DNA of 64,000 nt, from positions 8,860,953-8,924,952 of the forward strand of contig CM066913.1 in assembly GCA_033964015.1 (NCBI GenBank), read 5' to 3'. Below, one piece after another: positions 1 to 11,915 of this stretch. A model generated the notes under the pieces. It searched no databases. It saw only the letters and a list, made by a program, of their open reading frames with translations, and had not been told where the DNA came from. How positions within the stretch are numbered: position 1 is the stretch's first letter; each line of letters begins with the position of its first letter. Position numbers and translations under genes: made by a program. Source of the stretch: Scolanthus callimorphus. Its lineage: Eukaryota > Cnidaria > Anthozoa > Actiniaria > Edwardsiidae.

Positions 1-117
1 ACATGCAGCATGCACATTTGATTCATTTTAGCTGGAATCTTCCTTTGATTCTTTGCTTGGCATCTTTTAGTCTTGGTCTTTTTGATTCTGAAGAAATAAC
101 ATGATATTGCTTTTCAG

Positions 118-1771
118 ACGTACTGGCAAGATCATAAAGATCAAGGCTCACACTCCTGGCAAGGAAATAGATTTTAATGATTACTTCCAAGACTCTGGTA
201 AATCACATTTTATAGCATATTTTAGTGCTACATGACCTCTCAGCCTTCTGTAATCAAGTTATAATGTGTGCCTCCCCTGTTGAGAACCCCAGTTTCATCT
301 ACCCACTCTAGAAACTTTTAGCTGTTTCTGTCTACCCTGGAATTCCAGTGAATTTGGTCTCGACTGCCATGGAATTTAAGTGTATCCACCCTGCAATATT
401 CAATATTTTGTGAATACCCACCCTGGAATTTCAGTCCTGTAGTAGGTTTCCCCCCCCCAAAAAAAAGGGGGGGGGTGAGGGGGTGCAGGTTCTTTCCTGG
501 AGGTACAATGGTACACCAAGGACATTGCACGTGATTCCAGAAAAAAATCTTAGTGCCCCTTTTCAAAGGCATTTTGGGTCATTATCTGTCAACTTATTTT
601 GGTGTGTCTAGTTTTATGGGAAAACTTGGTCTTTTGGTGTGTGTCTCAATGTAGTTGATTGTGTCATCTCATTGTACATTCACTGTTAGTCTGAGCATAA
701 GGAAGATGAAAGTTAGTTTCTGTCAAATACTATTATTCTTGTACATATCTGAACAACAATTATTTTCCTAAAATATAGAATGCTCCTCACTCGATGAGGA
801 TGAAGAAGAGAATATACCTCCACCTCAAAAATCACTGCCCAATGTGGAACAAACCATGGCCAAACCTCAGCAACTCCTACAGCGCCAATTCATTGGCAGG
901 TACATGTTACAGTATGCAGGGCTAAAAATTAAGAAAAGTTGGCCCAAGAAAAAGGTGCCATCTGTCAGGTGCCTAAAATAAAAAATTCTAGTCACCAAAT
1001 AGTGAAGTTTGGTCACCATCATAGAAATATTGCTGCCACTTTTTCATCAGAATTAATGGCATTGACAGCTAATTTTAAGAAGGGCATAATATTTTGAAGC
1101 CCTCAGACAGGAGGCATAAGTCACATTTTTTTTACTAGGTTTTACTTAAATCTATGGTTGCAATGTCATGCCCTGATGTTGATGATGACTTGAAGAAAAA
1201 TGTTGGTTACATGAATTAAAACAGAGCTGAAAAATACTGCCATGTGGTATTATCTAATCAAAACTGATAAATGTGTTATGGTCATTTTTAAAGCCATGTC
1301 TAATCAATTGAGGGGCTCAATTTTGTATATATATTTTTTGTTTTGCCAATTTAAATATAATGTCTGACAAGTTTTCATATACGTCTGACCAAATAGAGGA
1401 TTGTTTGGATATCAAGTCAAGTAAAAACAATATATTTCCAGCTCTGTGAAGGTAATATTCTCTAGGCGACAACAGGATTTTCCAAAGAAGTCCGTTAATG
1501 TAAATATAAATGTAGTTGCAAATTTACATACTGATTTCCTCCACATATCAATCTTGAATTACATAAATGTAATTTTATTACACCAAATTTTGTAGGCCTA
1601 ATAATTCTGAGTTGTAAAGTTTTTGATGTGATTAGCCTTTAGTTCTGTGTGTATGATTCTCTATTCATTTTCCCCATTGCAGACGTACTGGTGCTCTCAT
1701 TAAGATCAATGCCCGCCTAAACAGTGATGGCCTTGTCAATGTTGATGATTATTTTCTAGACTCAAGTTCAG
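118..1771 (+). CDS. CENPC: CENP-C exons 1-3: two Mif2 N-terminal-type motifs in tandem
   Basis: Exon 118-197 reads RTGKIIKIKA then DFNDYFQDS; exon 1683-1771 reads RTGALIKINA then VNVDDYFLDSSS. Both start in phase 2 just after a codon beginning AG and end in phase 1, so they look like duplicated exons. The linker exon 779-899 is acidic (DEDEEE), then proline-rich, and ends QFIGR. The pattern R-(R/K)-T-G, hydrophobic-K, then D-(D/N)-(F/Y)-F is the one I know from the N-terminus of yeast Mif2, the part that contacts the Mis12/MIND complex. The functional assignment is by similarity of pattern only. Confidence 0.7.
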
Positions 1772-4700
1772 GTAAAAAGTAGCAAAGAATATCATGAAAG
1801 ACTTGTTGTCTTTTTTGTGTGAAGTTTATGAAAATGACAGAGCTGGGTCATTGAACATTCTTATTATGCTGATCAGTTTGCACTTTGTTTGCTCAAATGT
1901 GTCAGTAGCCTCTCAGTAGGCTCTCCTCTCCTGAGTCCTGGTGGCATGATGAAGCTAAGGTTGCTCTTCCTGACCTTATTAATCCTTTGTAACTTGTCCC
2001 AGGGAGTTGGGCTCTAGCAGCGTCCTGGTTGTTCATTACATATGTTCATTAACTATGTTCATTACTAAGACAATTAGTGATAATTATATTTTATTTTACT
2101 CTCAATGATCACCACTTTTTTATTGTGCTGGTCTTTTTCAGTTCTCTCTAGTGGTGGTTGGATTTCGGAAGGAGGTAAGGTCTTCTGTCATCTCAGCCTG
2201 TGGCAAGATGAAAACTAAGCTGGGTGCTGTTGCAATGCACAGTGTGAAGAAAACATCCTTAAGAATAAAAAACAAACAAACAAGGTTTTGCCAGTTGTGC
2301 CCAAATCTAGTACAACATGTATCTGTTTTACACTATTATCAGGGAAAGAAAAGTCGAGAAGCATGGTAGAGACATCAACTCCTGTGCAGAAGGACATAAT
2401 CAGTGACAAGGACAAATGCATTCAAGATGACAACCAAGATGGTGAGACTCCAAAAGCAGCCAAGTCAGTGTCAGAAAAGGGTACGTCCCCCCCTGATTCA
2501 GAAAAGGGTCAAGCCACTGAGGAGAATACTCCTGTAAATGCTGCAAATGAGTCAAATCTGGCAGGAACAGCTGTGAAGAATGATGCTTCCAGTGAGCCTA
2601 CACCACAGTTCTTTGGCTCAAAGAGACGGCTGTTTGCTTCACACGGTGGAACACCTGGAAATCAAGATATCCAGCCATCAAGGTACTGAATAGTGTACTT
2701 TGGGAGTAAGTCATTGCTGTCGTTTTTAGGCCCAGATTCTGCGTTTGCCATAGTTACGCCTTGTGCCCACATTACAGGTATAATTCATCAAAAATCTAGG
2801 CGTAAATCCACTAGGAGGACACTGTAGAAACTGAAAGCACAGACATTTTTACACCTAAGTCTAAAAAGTTAAAACGGGCAAAATTTTGCCCTAGTTATCA
2901 TCTATCACGCTTGTTGTGTTATACTAATTTTTTTTTATTTCCAGTGATCCACTTTATCGATCAGAAATAGGTGTAGATGATCACGATGGAGAAATGGAGG
3001 AGGTCGATGATGATAAAAAAGTCGTGACAGATGATGACGTTGATGTTAACGTGACAGAAGTAACACAACACCACGAACTTATCGATGATGAAGACATAGA
3101 GATTGATGTGACAGGCAGGAGTGACCACGAAGACGGTTATGGTGTAGGAGAAGCAGCAGATGCAGATAGCAAGTGCGCTGAGGTTGACGTTACAGGAAGA
3201 ACTGAAGATCACAAGCTCAATTTTGAAACTGCAACTAAAGTTATTCAGGAAGAAGATGACGATGATATTGAAATTGATGTGACAGAAGTCACGCAACAGC
3301 ACGAAAATGTACATATCGATATCGATGAAGAAGTTGACGAGAGTGATGCAGACGTTGATGTTGAGGTCACCAAAGTAGTACAAGATGAGGAGGAAGGAGG
3401 GATCGTGATTGCGAATGAAGAAGACTATGCAATGGAAACAGCTGTAAATGACATGAAGCCTGGAAAGAAAGGAAGAAAAAACAGCAGGAAAAGCACAGTA
3501 CATAAATCTACGAGTACCATCGTAGATGAAGAGGAAACTGGAAGCACCTTTGTCACGCTCGGCAACAAGTCCAAGGCAGTCGCATCGACCTTGGCGGGGG
3601 ACACCCCTGGAGAGAGGAGTAGCTATATGGTAGATGAAAGTGTTGTTCTTGAGGGCACTCGACACAAGGCTATCTCACCAGACTTTGGTGTGTCGAAAGC
3701 GTCTATTAATCAGACCAGTAAGAGTATATATATATCAGAAAATCTGGAAAAGAACCAACTTGAGGGTGGAAAGAAAGGGAGAAAAAGTGCAGCAGGGCAA
3801 ACAGGGAAAAAGAAAAGTGTCTCGATAAAGAAAATACCTAACAATGACGAGGAGAAGTGTCTTAGAAGATCTACAAGACAAAAGGGAAGGCAGGGCGATG
3901 GAGAAGACGTTTCTGTACATGATCAAAGTGACATGAGCACTGTTAAGGAAAAAGGAAATAAGAGCATCAAGGATGGCAAGAAGGCTGGCAACACCCGTGG
4001 ACGGAAAACCACAAGAGGAAACGCAACGTTAGGGGAGGGAGAAGAAGAAATACTCGGAAATGACGACGAAGGAAGCACGATAGGTACTTGCCAGCAATCT
4101 GTAGACAAGCTTCCAAATGAAGAAAGTACAAACGCCCAGAGGACCACCCGTGCAAGGAAAAGCAAAAGAGGGCAGCAAGAGATGACAGAAAGTGGGGAGA
4201 CGCAAGCGAAGGAGGCGAGAGAGAAGAACCGCGAGGAGACTTACCCTAAATCGGTTCATGAAGATTTTGATAATGAGTGCGTGCGAGGTAAAGATGATCA
4301 AGAGCCCGAAAAGGAATCCACTTTGAAAAATACCCAAAGGAAGTCTCGAAGTGCAAGACAAAATAAAAGCCAAGTTGAACCTAACGATAATAAGAAGACA
4401 AGATCGAAATCCGTCAACGCCTCAAGGCGGAATACAATATCGAAAATCAGCACTAGAAATATAAACCCAGATAATAATGGCGAGGAAGAGAATGGTGGAG
4501 AGGAAGGTGGAAATGACGAGCACGAGGTCGGGGCGGGTGTTGACATCTCAGAACAGCACTCACCAAACAAAACACGAAGCCGCTCACTTGCGTCACAGAG
4601 CAAGGAACCTATCGCTGCAAGTATCTTTGAGAATGGTGAAGTGCTTGACAATACAAAGCAAAAGCGTAGAAAGTCTTTAGCTAAAGGTGCCAATAGAACA

Positions 4701-7700
4701 ATCGTAGATCGAGTATCAACAACGCTGAGATCTACAATTATGCACGATGAGATGGAGAACGAAGAGGACGAGGAAGAGCAATCATCTTTTGTGAAGGGAA
4801 AATCGAGTGAAGCATTACACTCAGACCAAGAGGAATCGATTGGGGAGCAAAGAACTGAACTCAATAATACTAAACGACGAAAAACATTAAACCGAACAAA
4901 GAATTCAACTAGTCAGCAAAAGGAAAATAAATCATCTTGTAGCAATGACACTGGTAAAGCGGCCGAAAAAGATGCGGATGAAAGCATGAATAGTTCCAAT
5001 GTTTTCGTGAAACCGGGTCTCAAGTCCACGAAAAAAAGAACGAGAGGACAAAAACATCAAAATAAGACGCAAGATGTTGAGGTTGAAATGGTAGAATCGG
5101 AGAACACCAGGAGTAGATCCGAGGAGAATGACACTTCTCATTTGAAGACTGCTAACAATAATCGGCGAACTAAAGTAGAAGAAGTTGTGACTTCTAAGAA
5201 GTCACGACGTGGAAAATTTGGCAATGGAAACACTAGAGTTGGTAATACCCCGGATGATTCTCAAGATGATTCCGATGACAATGATGGCAAGCGATATGAA
5301 GATGACAACGTCGATGACAATGCACACGTTAGTGACGTATCTATGGTCCCTGTTAACTCTATGATCCAGGCTTCTGCAAACTCAAATGACACTCGTATTT
5401 CTAAGAAAGGGCACGCTCATTCTGATAGCGATAGGGGGAAGCCGAAAACGAGAAGAAAAAAGCAGGCAAGTGTGATACCAAGAGGGCTTAGAAAGAGATC
5501 TAAAAAGAGTACATCCAATAGTACCAAAACAGGGAATTCATCCGGATCAGGATCGTCTAGTGGCGAGTCTACAGTTGAGAGTCAAGACGAAGCAGAGCAG
5601 ACAAGTGTGTCTACCGTACAGAAGACCATAGTAAAACACGCAACACACAATAAGAATAGCACTATCAATAAAATCTCGGCTCAAGATTTAGATAATATTC
5701 CTTTAGAAGAAGATATTCCTATGAATGACGAAGTCCCTAATGCATCAGTACCAATTGCAGAGCCTCGTCGTGTAAAGGATATTAGATCTTCTGGTTCCAA
5801 CTCGAGCACGCCCCATATGACCATTCCGCCAGATTCTGCTGTGAGGAAGTCCATATTGAAGAACAGTAACCAGAGACCCACTCCTTCAACAGGTGGGTTC
5901 TGTGATCCATAGCTTGACGTTTTAGATCAATAATGTCGCCAAGCTGTTTTGCTGGTTTCCCTGACCTATTAGGGCACCTGTACTAGTTGACCAGGTTCAA
6001 ATTTTAGAGTTTAGGACCAGATCTCTCAAGTGTAGCCATACCATAGAGCGGATTTCAGATGACCGTCGAAAGAAAATCAGACTTTTAAGTTAGCGTTTCT
6101 ATTGGTCGAGAGCAAAGTCCTTCGTCTTTCAGCCAATGAAATTGCGAACTAAAACAAAACGCGCCAATGCTCACGTCATGACAAAACGCGAGTCTGACTT
6201 ACCTCGCCTCCTGATTGGTTTGTTGTTCAAATCCCGATTGGATAGTGGTTTTGTAATTGCATGTATGCCACGCCACACAAAAAAAGCCAATCAGAACTCA
6301 GGAATGGTGTTGTATATTCGGCGGTATTCCACTCGACAACCTTGTAGTGTGGTATAAAATAGTTTATACAATGAATTCTCGTGGCATACTACTAAGTGAC
6401 TCGTGGGATATTCTGCAGTATGCCACTCCATTGTATATGCCACTGCATTGTATAACTAGTATATAGTTTTCGACATTCATCTGAAATCCGCTCTGATACG
6501 AGACTTCTATCGATTTTTTTGTACGCGGCGTACAAACAACGCCCTTAAAAATGGATGCTTTCTCTGACTTGGTATGTCACTAGGCTTACAAAATGGCGGC
6601 CGATCGAGGCTCTCTAACCCTTGTTTTCTTGAAGGAGTTCAGTAAATGCCTCCCCTTTCTTGTCTCACTTTAATTCTACAGGCACGGACCCTAAGAGACG
6701 GAGAGTAAGCATTGTCACTAACAGACCCGAGACCGACACGCCGAGCATCTCGCCCCCTCCTACCGGTACTCAAGAAAGACGCGCCTCCGTGAGCTTTGCA
6801 CCCACCCCCACCTCCTTCCACATCTCTCCAGACGATCTCACTCAACAAGAAATTGAACAGCCCTTGAATCTAGACGGACTATCCTTTGTCACTGCTGGCA
6901 GCAACTCATACCTGTCCGATGTAAGGGTTTGTAATGTAGCGTCCATTGTTACACCCCAGAGTTTCTGTATACGTTAATTTACCCACAAGAGCGAGTGAAA
7001 CTAAATGAGTACTTGCCGTTTTTTATAGGACAACACCTTCACTCCTGGAAACACCAGACTCAGCACTACCTCTTCTTCCTCGGGCTCCGGCGGTGGTGAG
7101 TCCAGACTAGAGAGCGACATCAGCTTGGAAAACGAGATCACTATTAACAATGTCAAGAGAATGGATGAGGAGGATGGGAAGGATGGCCCAAGACGGAGCA
7201 AGAGGACCAAGGTGCATCCCCTCAAGTACTGGAAAAACGAGAAGATACAATACGGTAGACGGCGATCAGGTGAGCGATAATGTTATATCTTTGTCATTGC
7301 CTAAAACAGGAGCCGTCTTAGAATGACCTGACCTAAACCATTTATTTGACAGGGAGGTGATTCGGATAAGAGTAAAAACAAAGAGCCTATTGACGCCTAT
7401 GAATGGCCGTAAATTTCGACCAAGATGCTACTATTTTTATCTCTGGCGACAAAGGTTCCATCAACGGTCTCCATCGGACAACTTAATTTGATAGAACAAC
7501 CTCTCTAGGAAAAATAATTTGAATTAAGACCAACTTTTTCAACTAGGCGATCACTTTTATCATGTTTAGCAGCCAACTGGCAACTTTGTAAAATAGGCTG
7601 CTCTTTACGAGGTTCCGCTCTCTTGAAATTTCCGTTCTTCAAAAAGAACCCCACCTTCGAAAGATCCTTAAAAAGACTACTTGTATACCGTTCCATGTTG

Positions 7701-10700
7701 TCCAAAGCGATGTTTTATGTTCCCAAGCCTGCATGCTATCTGATATGATAAATCATGTCGTTAGAAAGCCATACATCATGATGATGATTTATCGATTGAT
7801 ATGTTTGCTATACATGGCTCGTCAGCCCTTGCTTTTGGATTCCATATTCACAGGTTGGTTTGTAAAAGGCGTCGAAACCCATCCAACGCCGAAAGTTGAG
7901 AAACGAAAAAAGTCGTCAGCACCCAAGAAGAAAGGTAAACTAGAAAAGAAGAAAGATAAACTTCCTCTCCTTTTGACCCACGGCCTCTAGGGGGTCTTTC
8001 TTGGTGTTGCAAGATGTATTGCATTAGTTGTACTTTTATTAGTGGTATATACAATCTCTTTCACATCAAATTTTTTAGACTTGCCCTTTTAATAAAGCTT
8101 TTGTTATAAACTTTTCCTAATGTAAATTTTTAACTCCCACCCCATTTTATTTTTTATACTTTTTAAATCTTTTTATGTCATTTTTATGTTTTATATATAT
8201 AATTTTATAGTTCTTGAAATGTAAGCGCATTGAGGCGTACCGCAAAATGCGTATTTTAGAAACAGTTATTATTATTATTATTATGATTATTATTATTTTG
8301 GATGGGAGCTATTGTATAATACAATAGCTCCCATCCAAAATACAATACATCTTGCAACACCAAGTGGAATTTCCATCTTATTGTTTCGTTCTACGGAGAG
8401 CCCATCTTATAGGTGAAAAGAAACCAGAAACGCATTAATATTTATCTACTGAGAGAAGTAACATTTGCAGCACTTACTTAGTAGGGGCTGAAAATACTGC
8501 AGGTTTCTTGTTCAGGGTTCGTACGGCTTTGCGATTATCCTGGAAAGTGTCTTAGACCCCGTTCACATGAGACTGGTACAAAACCGGACCGGTACAAGTC
8601 TGGTACGGTACCGCCTGTTCATACGGTACCGGTACAATTCTGGCACGTTTTGCAACAGTGTTCACACGGGACCGTGCACGTCTAGCCGTGCCAAAATTTG
8701 TCCGGTACCGCAGGTCCCTTGTGAACGCGCGACGGTACCGTGCCAGAATTGTACCGGTCCGGTTTTGTACCGGTCTAGTGTGAACGGGGTCTTAGAGTAC
8801 GAACCCTGCCTGGTGCGCACGCGCTCTAAAATGGCGGGAATTTATACGGGAGCTTAGCCACGTGGCTGTGATTGGCGGAAGGTAGTAAATTCACTTGCGA
8901 TCTGTGATGCCCTTTTGACTTGGCGAAGCTCCATATCTGGCTTGAGTGGGGTTCACATTTGTTGCTTTGGTCTTTCCGAGGTAGTGCACTTTAGTTATGT
9001 AAGCCATCGGAATCTTTTCTGTTTACTTCAGTTCCAAACACCTTGTCCAGTAAAAGCTCAAACTTTGAAGATATTTCACAAGAAATGCTGGTAAGTCGAT
9101 TATCTCCTGATCATCTATGTGAACGTTATCACAGGGAATGTCTGCGCAAACCCTTTCCCATGGGAAAGATGATTTTCCCATGGTAAAAGGTTTGATTTCC
9201 CCTCGATAGCCATGATAAATCCGAAAACTTCCCGTACTTTTCCCATGGGAAAATCAGCTTTCCCAAGATTAGGTTTCTGCAGAAATTCCCTGTGGTTTCT
9301 GAAATTCGTTTTATCAATTTGTCAATTCGCAGGATGCCCCAGAAGGTTTTCACGAGGAAGTGAATCCCTCGGTGACCGTGATAAACCCGGAGACTAAAGA
9401 GGAAGTCATGGCAAGTAAGTAATGGCGTCTGAAACATTGTTCATCTAGGACCATCGATAGACTTATCGTAAAATACACGATAAATGCTATCTCTGTTTTC
9501 GCTATACCTGCGCACATGTCCTTTCACCAGTGGAACGCACACTCCAAATTCGTTGTCCCGTGATGCGCATCGCCTTGGGTTTGGGAGTGCGAGTAAGAAG
9601 GCCGTGCTTTGTTAGGACCCGTTCAGAGTTTCTTTAGCCTTGAAAACTCTTAGACTTACTTAGAGTTCCTTGTTTACTTCAATTCTCCCTAGATCTGCTC
9701 CATACTCCAGGCATGTTGAACTTCCTGAACCCGTCACGCAATCCAGCAAAATCTAGCGACCCTCTTATTGTGGACAAGTACATGTCACACAACATATTTG
9801 GCTGCGGACAGCTGGTATTGAGGGGTAACGCGGAGAAAGGCAAAGTGAACGTTCGCCGTGATACAATGGTATGTATTCACTCTTGTAGCCTTGGCAAAAT
9901 CGGGCGAAATCTCAAACTTCAGGTCGTTGCCGAAGCTGGTAAGGTTCTGTTCCAACCCGTTTCATTCGTGCACAGGGCGAGCAGATAATGGCAATGCCAG
10001 TTGTCTAGTTCAGAAGGGGACATAATAATCTGGGTTACTGCGGTTTTCGTAATTCTGCGAACTCTCGCTATTGATTTCCAACCGTAAAACCGCCTTCTGG
10101 CTTCCGTCAATCAAACTCCCGAGTCTTTTCGTCGTTACTCTTTGTGCTTTTTGATTGGCCAGCGCCTAAGCAGTGCTAAAATGGCTTCCTGTCGCGACAG
10201 CAACGTTACGTGCTGGCCAATCAAAAAGCAGAAAGAGTAACGACGAAAAGACTCAGGAGTTTGATTGACGGAAGCCAGAAGGCGGTTTGACGGTTGGAAA
10301 TCGTTAGCGAGAGTTCGCAGAATTATGAAAACCGCAGTAAAGGAAGCAATAGTTATCCTTCTCAAAAGGATAATGAGAATGATATTTTTTTCTTTCAACT
10401 CGCCAGGTATTTTTCCTGCTAAAGGGATGGATAGAGGTGACACTACACAAAGCCAAGCCAGGCTTGGCCCAGGGTCTACCTTTTTTGTCCCCGAAGGTGA
10501 GTAAAGTTAATGTCTTTTGGTTCTCACTTATCATTTCAACCCAAGGAGTTGGAAGATCTTGTAGTTTCAAGGATGGTTTCACCCTTGGACTGAGTAGCAC
10601 AAATGCTGTTATATTTCTTCTTTTTAGTTGCTAAAAGCCTCCTATATTCGTCTCAGGATTTCATATTTTCCTATTTTTGTGCGCTGCACTTAATGGTAAT

Positions 10701-11005
10701 GCAATTCAAATAAGATGAAAAAGGTGTAAATACGTTTAACTGGCCACGTATATTGACTCGGAATGTTTGGCTTGAGTGCGCAGATGTCTCTTTGCGACTC
10801 TCTTTTGGCGAGTGATATTCGCAGGCTATCCTACTGCTCATGATACCTTGTCTCTGGCTTGTCTAGCCTCAGTATTCTGAACAAGGAAAGAGCACAAATG
10901 ACCTCTATAACTGAATGCATTTATGTTATCCCAGGAAACTCTTACAACATCAAGAACCTGGAAAGCACCGACGCGAGGCTGTTCTTCGTGCAAGTAAAAG
11001 GGTAG
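118..11005 (+). CDS. CENPC: CENP-C (centromere protein C), 3' 14 exons, 5'-incomplete
   Basis: Inner-kinetochore scaffold that binds CENP-A nucleosomes and recruits the Mis12 complex. Exons read from GT-AG junctions with matching phases: 118-197, 779-899, 1683-1771, 2142-2174, 2343-2682, 2945-5892, 6682-6920, 7029-7269, 7854-7934, 9032-9090, 9333-9414, 9693-9868, 10407-10496, 10935-11005 (stop TAG). The first visible exon opens in phase 2, so the start codon lies upstream of the window. Domain order: two RRTG...DYF motifs (Mif2 N-terminal type), a long acidic then basic disordered region, the CENP-C motif (RRSKRTKVHPLKYWKNEK, 7191-7244), then a Mif2/CENP-C cupin ending in NSYNIKNL and FFVQVKG. 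About 1,550 residues are visible against 943 in human CENP-C; the excess is mainly exon 6. Exon 13 appears to lack one base. Introns 1-3 hold nothing recognisable beyond a C/A/G homopolymer run near 450-477; later introns carry MITEs. The 33-nt exon 4 is the least certain. Confidence 0.93.
2945..5892 (+). CDS. CENPC: CENP-C giant exon 6, disordered acidic/basic region
   Basis: A single open exon of 982 codons. Its first part (to about 3,430) is strongly acidic and contains a degenerate repeat built on (E/I)xDVT(E/G)xT, about five times between 3,030 and 3,380. The remainder alternates K/R/S/T-rich basic patches (two start GKKGRK, near 3,460 and 3,770) with D/E-rich stretches, and holds many RRKS or RKS phospho-site-like tripeptides. 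No folded domain is recognised. Acceptor TTTCCAG at 2,938-2,944 and donor GTGGGT at 5,893 keep phase with the neighbouring exons. Low-complexity linkers of this kind are usual in CENP-C, but an exon this large is unusual. Confidence 0.88.
6045..6494. mobile_element. MITE (AGAGCGGATTTCAGATGA termini) in CENP-C intron 6
   Basis: Inverted termini AGAGCGGATTTCAGATGA and the complement at 6,477-6,494. Interior includes GTGGCATACTAC-type palindromes. Shorter relatives with the same ends lie at 14,535-14,661 and 25,046-25,146, so three family members are in the window. Confidence 0.7.
7029..7269 (+). CDS. CENPC: CENP-C motif exon (CENP-A nucleosome binding)
   Basis: The exon encodes a Ser/Gly-rich segment and then the CENP-C motif at 7,191-7,244, followed by IQYGRRRSG; the next exon (7,854-7,934) continues with WFVKGV. 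The motif shows the arginine anchor for the H2A/H2B acidic patch (RRSKRTK) and the aromatic pair (YW) that contacts the CENP-A C-terminal tail. The continuation parallels the segment that follows this motif in vertebrate CENP-C. This is the single most diagnostic match in the gene. Confidence 0.95.
8040..8294 (+). mobile_element. Probable LINE 3'-end remnant
   Basis: A short A/T-rich stretch ending in GCGCATTGAGGCGTACCGC and an ATT/ATG microsatellite, the arrangement seen at the 3' ends of CR1-type LINEs. No RT sequence is attached. Located in CENP-C intron 9. Confidence 0.4.
8295..8341. repeat. Near-perfect 47-bp palindrome
   Basis: GGATGGGAGCTATTGTAT followed at once by its complement, with a single central mismatch. 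It sits just right of an ATT microsatellite (8,266-8,294). An outer inverted repeat, GTGTTGCAAGATGTATTG at 8,003-8,020 and its complement near 8,343-8,360, brackets it. Confidence 0.8.
8557..8789. mobile_element. MITE with TCTTAGA target duplication in CENP-C intron 9
   Basis: Termini CCCCGTTCACA and complement, with GGTACCG-rich inner palindromes. Flanked by TCTTAGA at 8,550-8,556 and 8,790-8,796. A 7-bp visible duplication could be a hAT-type 8-bp duplication with one change. Non-coding. Confidence 0.75.
9142..9282. mobile_element. Inverted-repeat element in CENP-C intron 10
   Basis: CTGCGCAAACC then TTTCCCATGGGAAA on the left pairs with TTTTCCCATGGGAAAA then GGTTTCTGCAG on the right. Several copies of the CCCATGGG palindrome occur inside. 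Non-coding. Confidence 0.5.
9693..11005 (+). CDS. CENPC: CENP-C cupin (Mif2/CENP-C C-terminal) exons 12-14
   Basis: Exon 12 (9,693-9,868) encodes FLNPSRNP to VNVRRDTM, exon 13 (10,407-10,496) VFFLLKGWIEVTLHKA then, in another frame, LGPGSTFFVPEG, and exon 14 (10,935-11,005) NSYNIKNL to the stop. The fold is the CENP-C dimerisation cupin. Exon 13 is 90 nt long. Exon 12 ends in phase 0 and exon 14 needs one carried-over base, so 91 nt are expected. The reading frame must move by one base near 10,455-10,460, in the run AAGCC. Either the consensus has lost a base there or the domain is truncated. Confidence 0.85.
10035..10340. mobile_element. Palindromic MITE, 306 bp, in CENP-C intron 12
   Basis: Arms of about 130 bp are nearly complementary, starting TTACTGCGGTTTTC and ending in the complement, and including CTTCTGGCTTCCGTCAATC and its complement. 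It lies about 65 bp upstream of the cupin exon 13 acceptor. Confidence 0.75.
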
Positions 11006-11561
11006 TTGATAATCTAAAGTCCGAAGCTGCTTAAATGAGCTCTATCGACATTGCTGCAGAGGTAAGAATACCTCTCTTCTATGTAAAATACACCCAAGAT
11101 CGAAACAAGGTTTGTTTTCGTGAAGAAAACGGACGTAATGTTCCCGAGAAGAACTCCGACGTTTCAGAAATGCGGTTGATGCTTCCCTGGTTGATTCTGC
11201 AAAATTGACTGGTACCAATTGAAAGATCGCCCAACAATATAAGTAATTGCAGAGTAGCCACAAAGTAAAAACAAATATAGGTGTTTGTATGGGATTTTGG
11301 GGCCGGGGAGCTTTATCTCGCCAGCTTTGAACGTTTCGCAGTTTAACTTTGCAATTTTACTAATATTTTGGCGCTCACATCACGAAATTTGGGTAGCTAC
11401 ATAATGTACATAGTAACAAAAAATATATTTATAGTCACAAGAGGTTGGCATTTTATAGATCTTCAAACTAGTACAGTATTATTAAAAGGTCATAGAGGTT
11501 TTGTCAGGTTTTGTTTAGTGTTCGTTTTGAACCCGAAAATGTAATCGTGTTTTACACTGTA

Positions 11562-11567
11562 AATAAA
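11562..11567 (+). terminator. Candidate CENP-C polyadenylation signal (AATAAA)
   Basis: The first canonical AATAAA downstream of the CENP-C stop lies about 560 bases into the 3' flank. No closer canonical signal was found on this strand. Without transcript data this is only a candidate 3' end. Confidence 0.35.
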
Positions 11568-11915
11568 TCACTTAACGTACTGATATGACTGACCGGATTC
11601 ATTTGTCTGCTGGATGTTTCTATTCAGTGATCTCAATCTAAAAGATGAGCTTGGAAACTGCGAATGTTTTCTTCTTCATTTTCAATTTCTACATTAATTA
11701 TTTTTTTTATTTACTGCGACCAATACATTCGCGACTTGGTTTCAGACCACCTCTCCAGGACAAATACACTGGCGGCCAACACATTGATAAAATGTAGCCA
11801 ATTTTAAACTGTAACATCGATGTCTATAATGTATTATTGTTCTAAAATACATAAACTAGACAACAGCTTCGCAGCACTCATTTTCGTACCGCGTGGAGGC
11901 TCTGATAACACTATT

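Noticed and set aside
2961..4864. Several minus-strand ORFs opposite CENP-C exon 6 (up to 234 codons)
   Set aside because: Shadows of the long open coding exon; low-complexity Phe/Ser/Ile-rich translations of its Glu/Lys/Asp codons.
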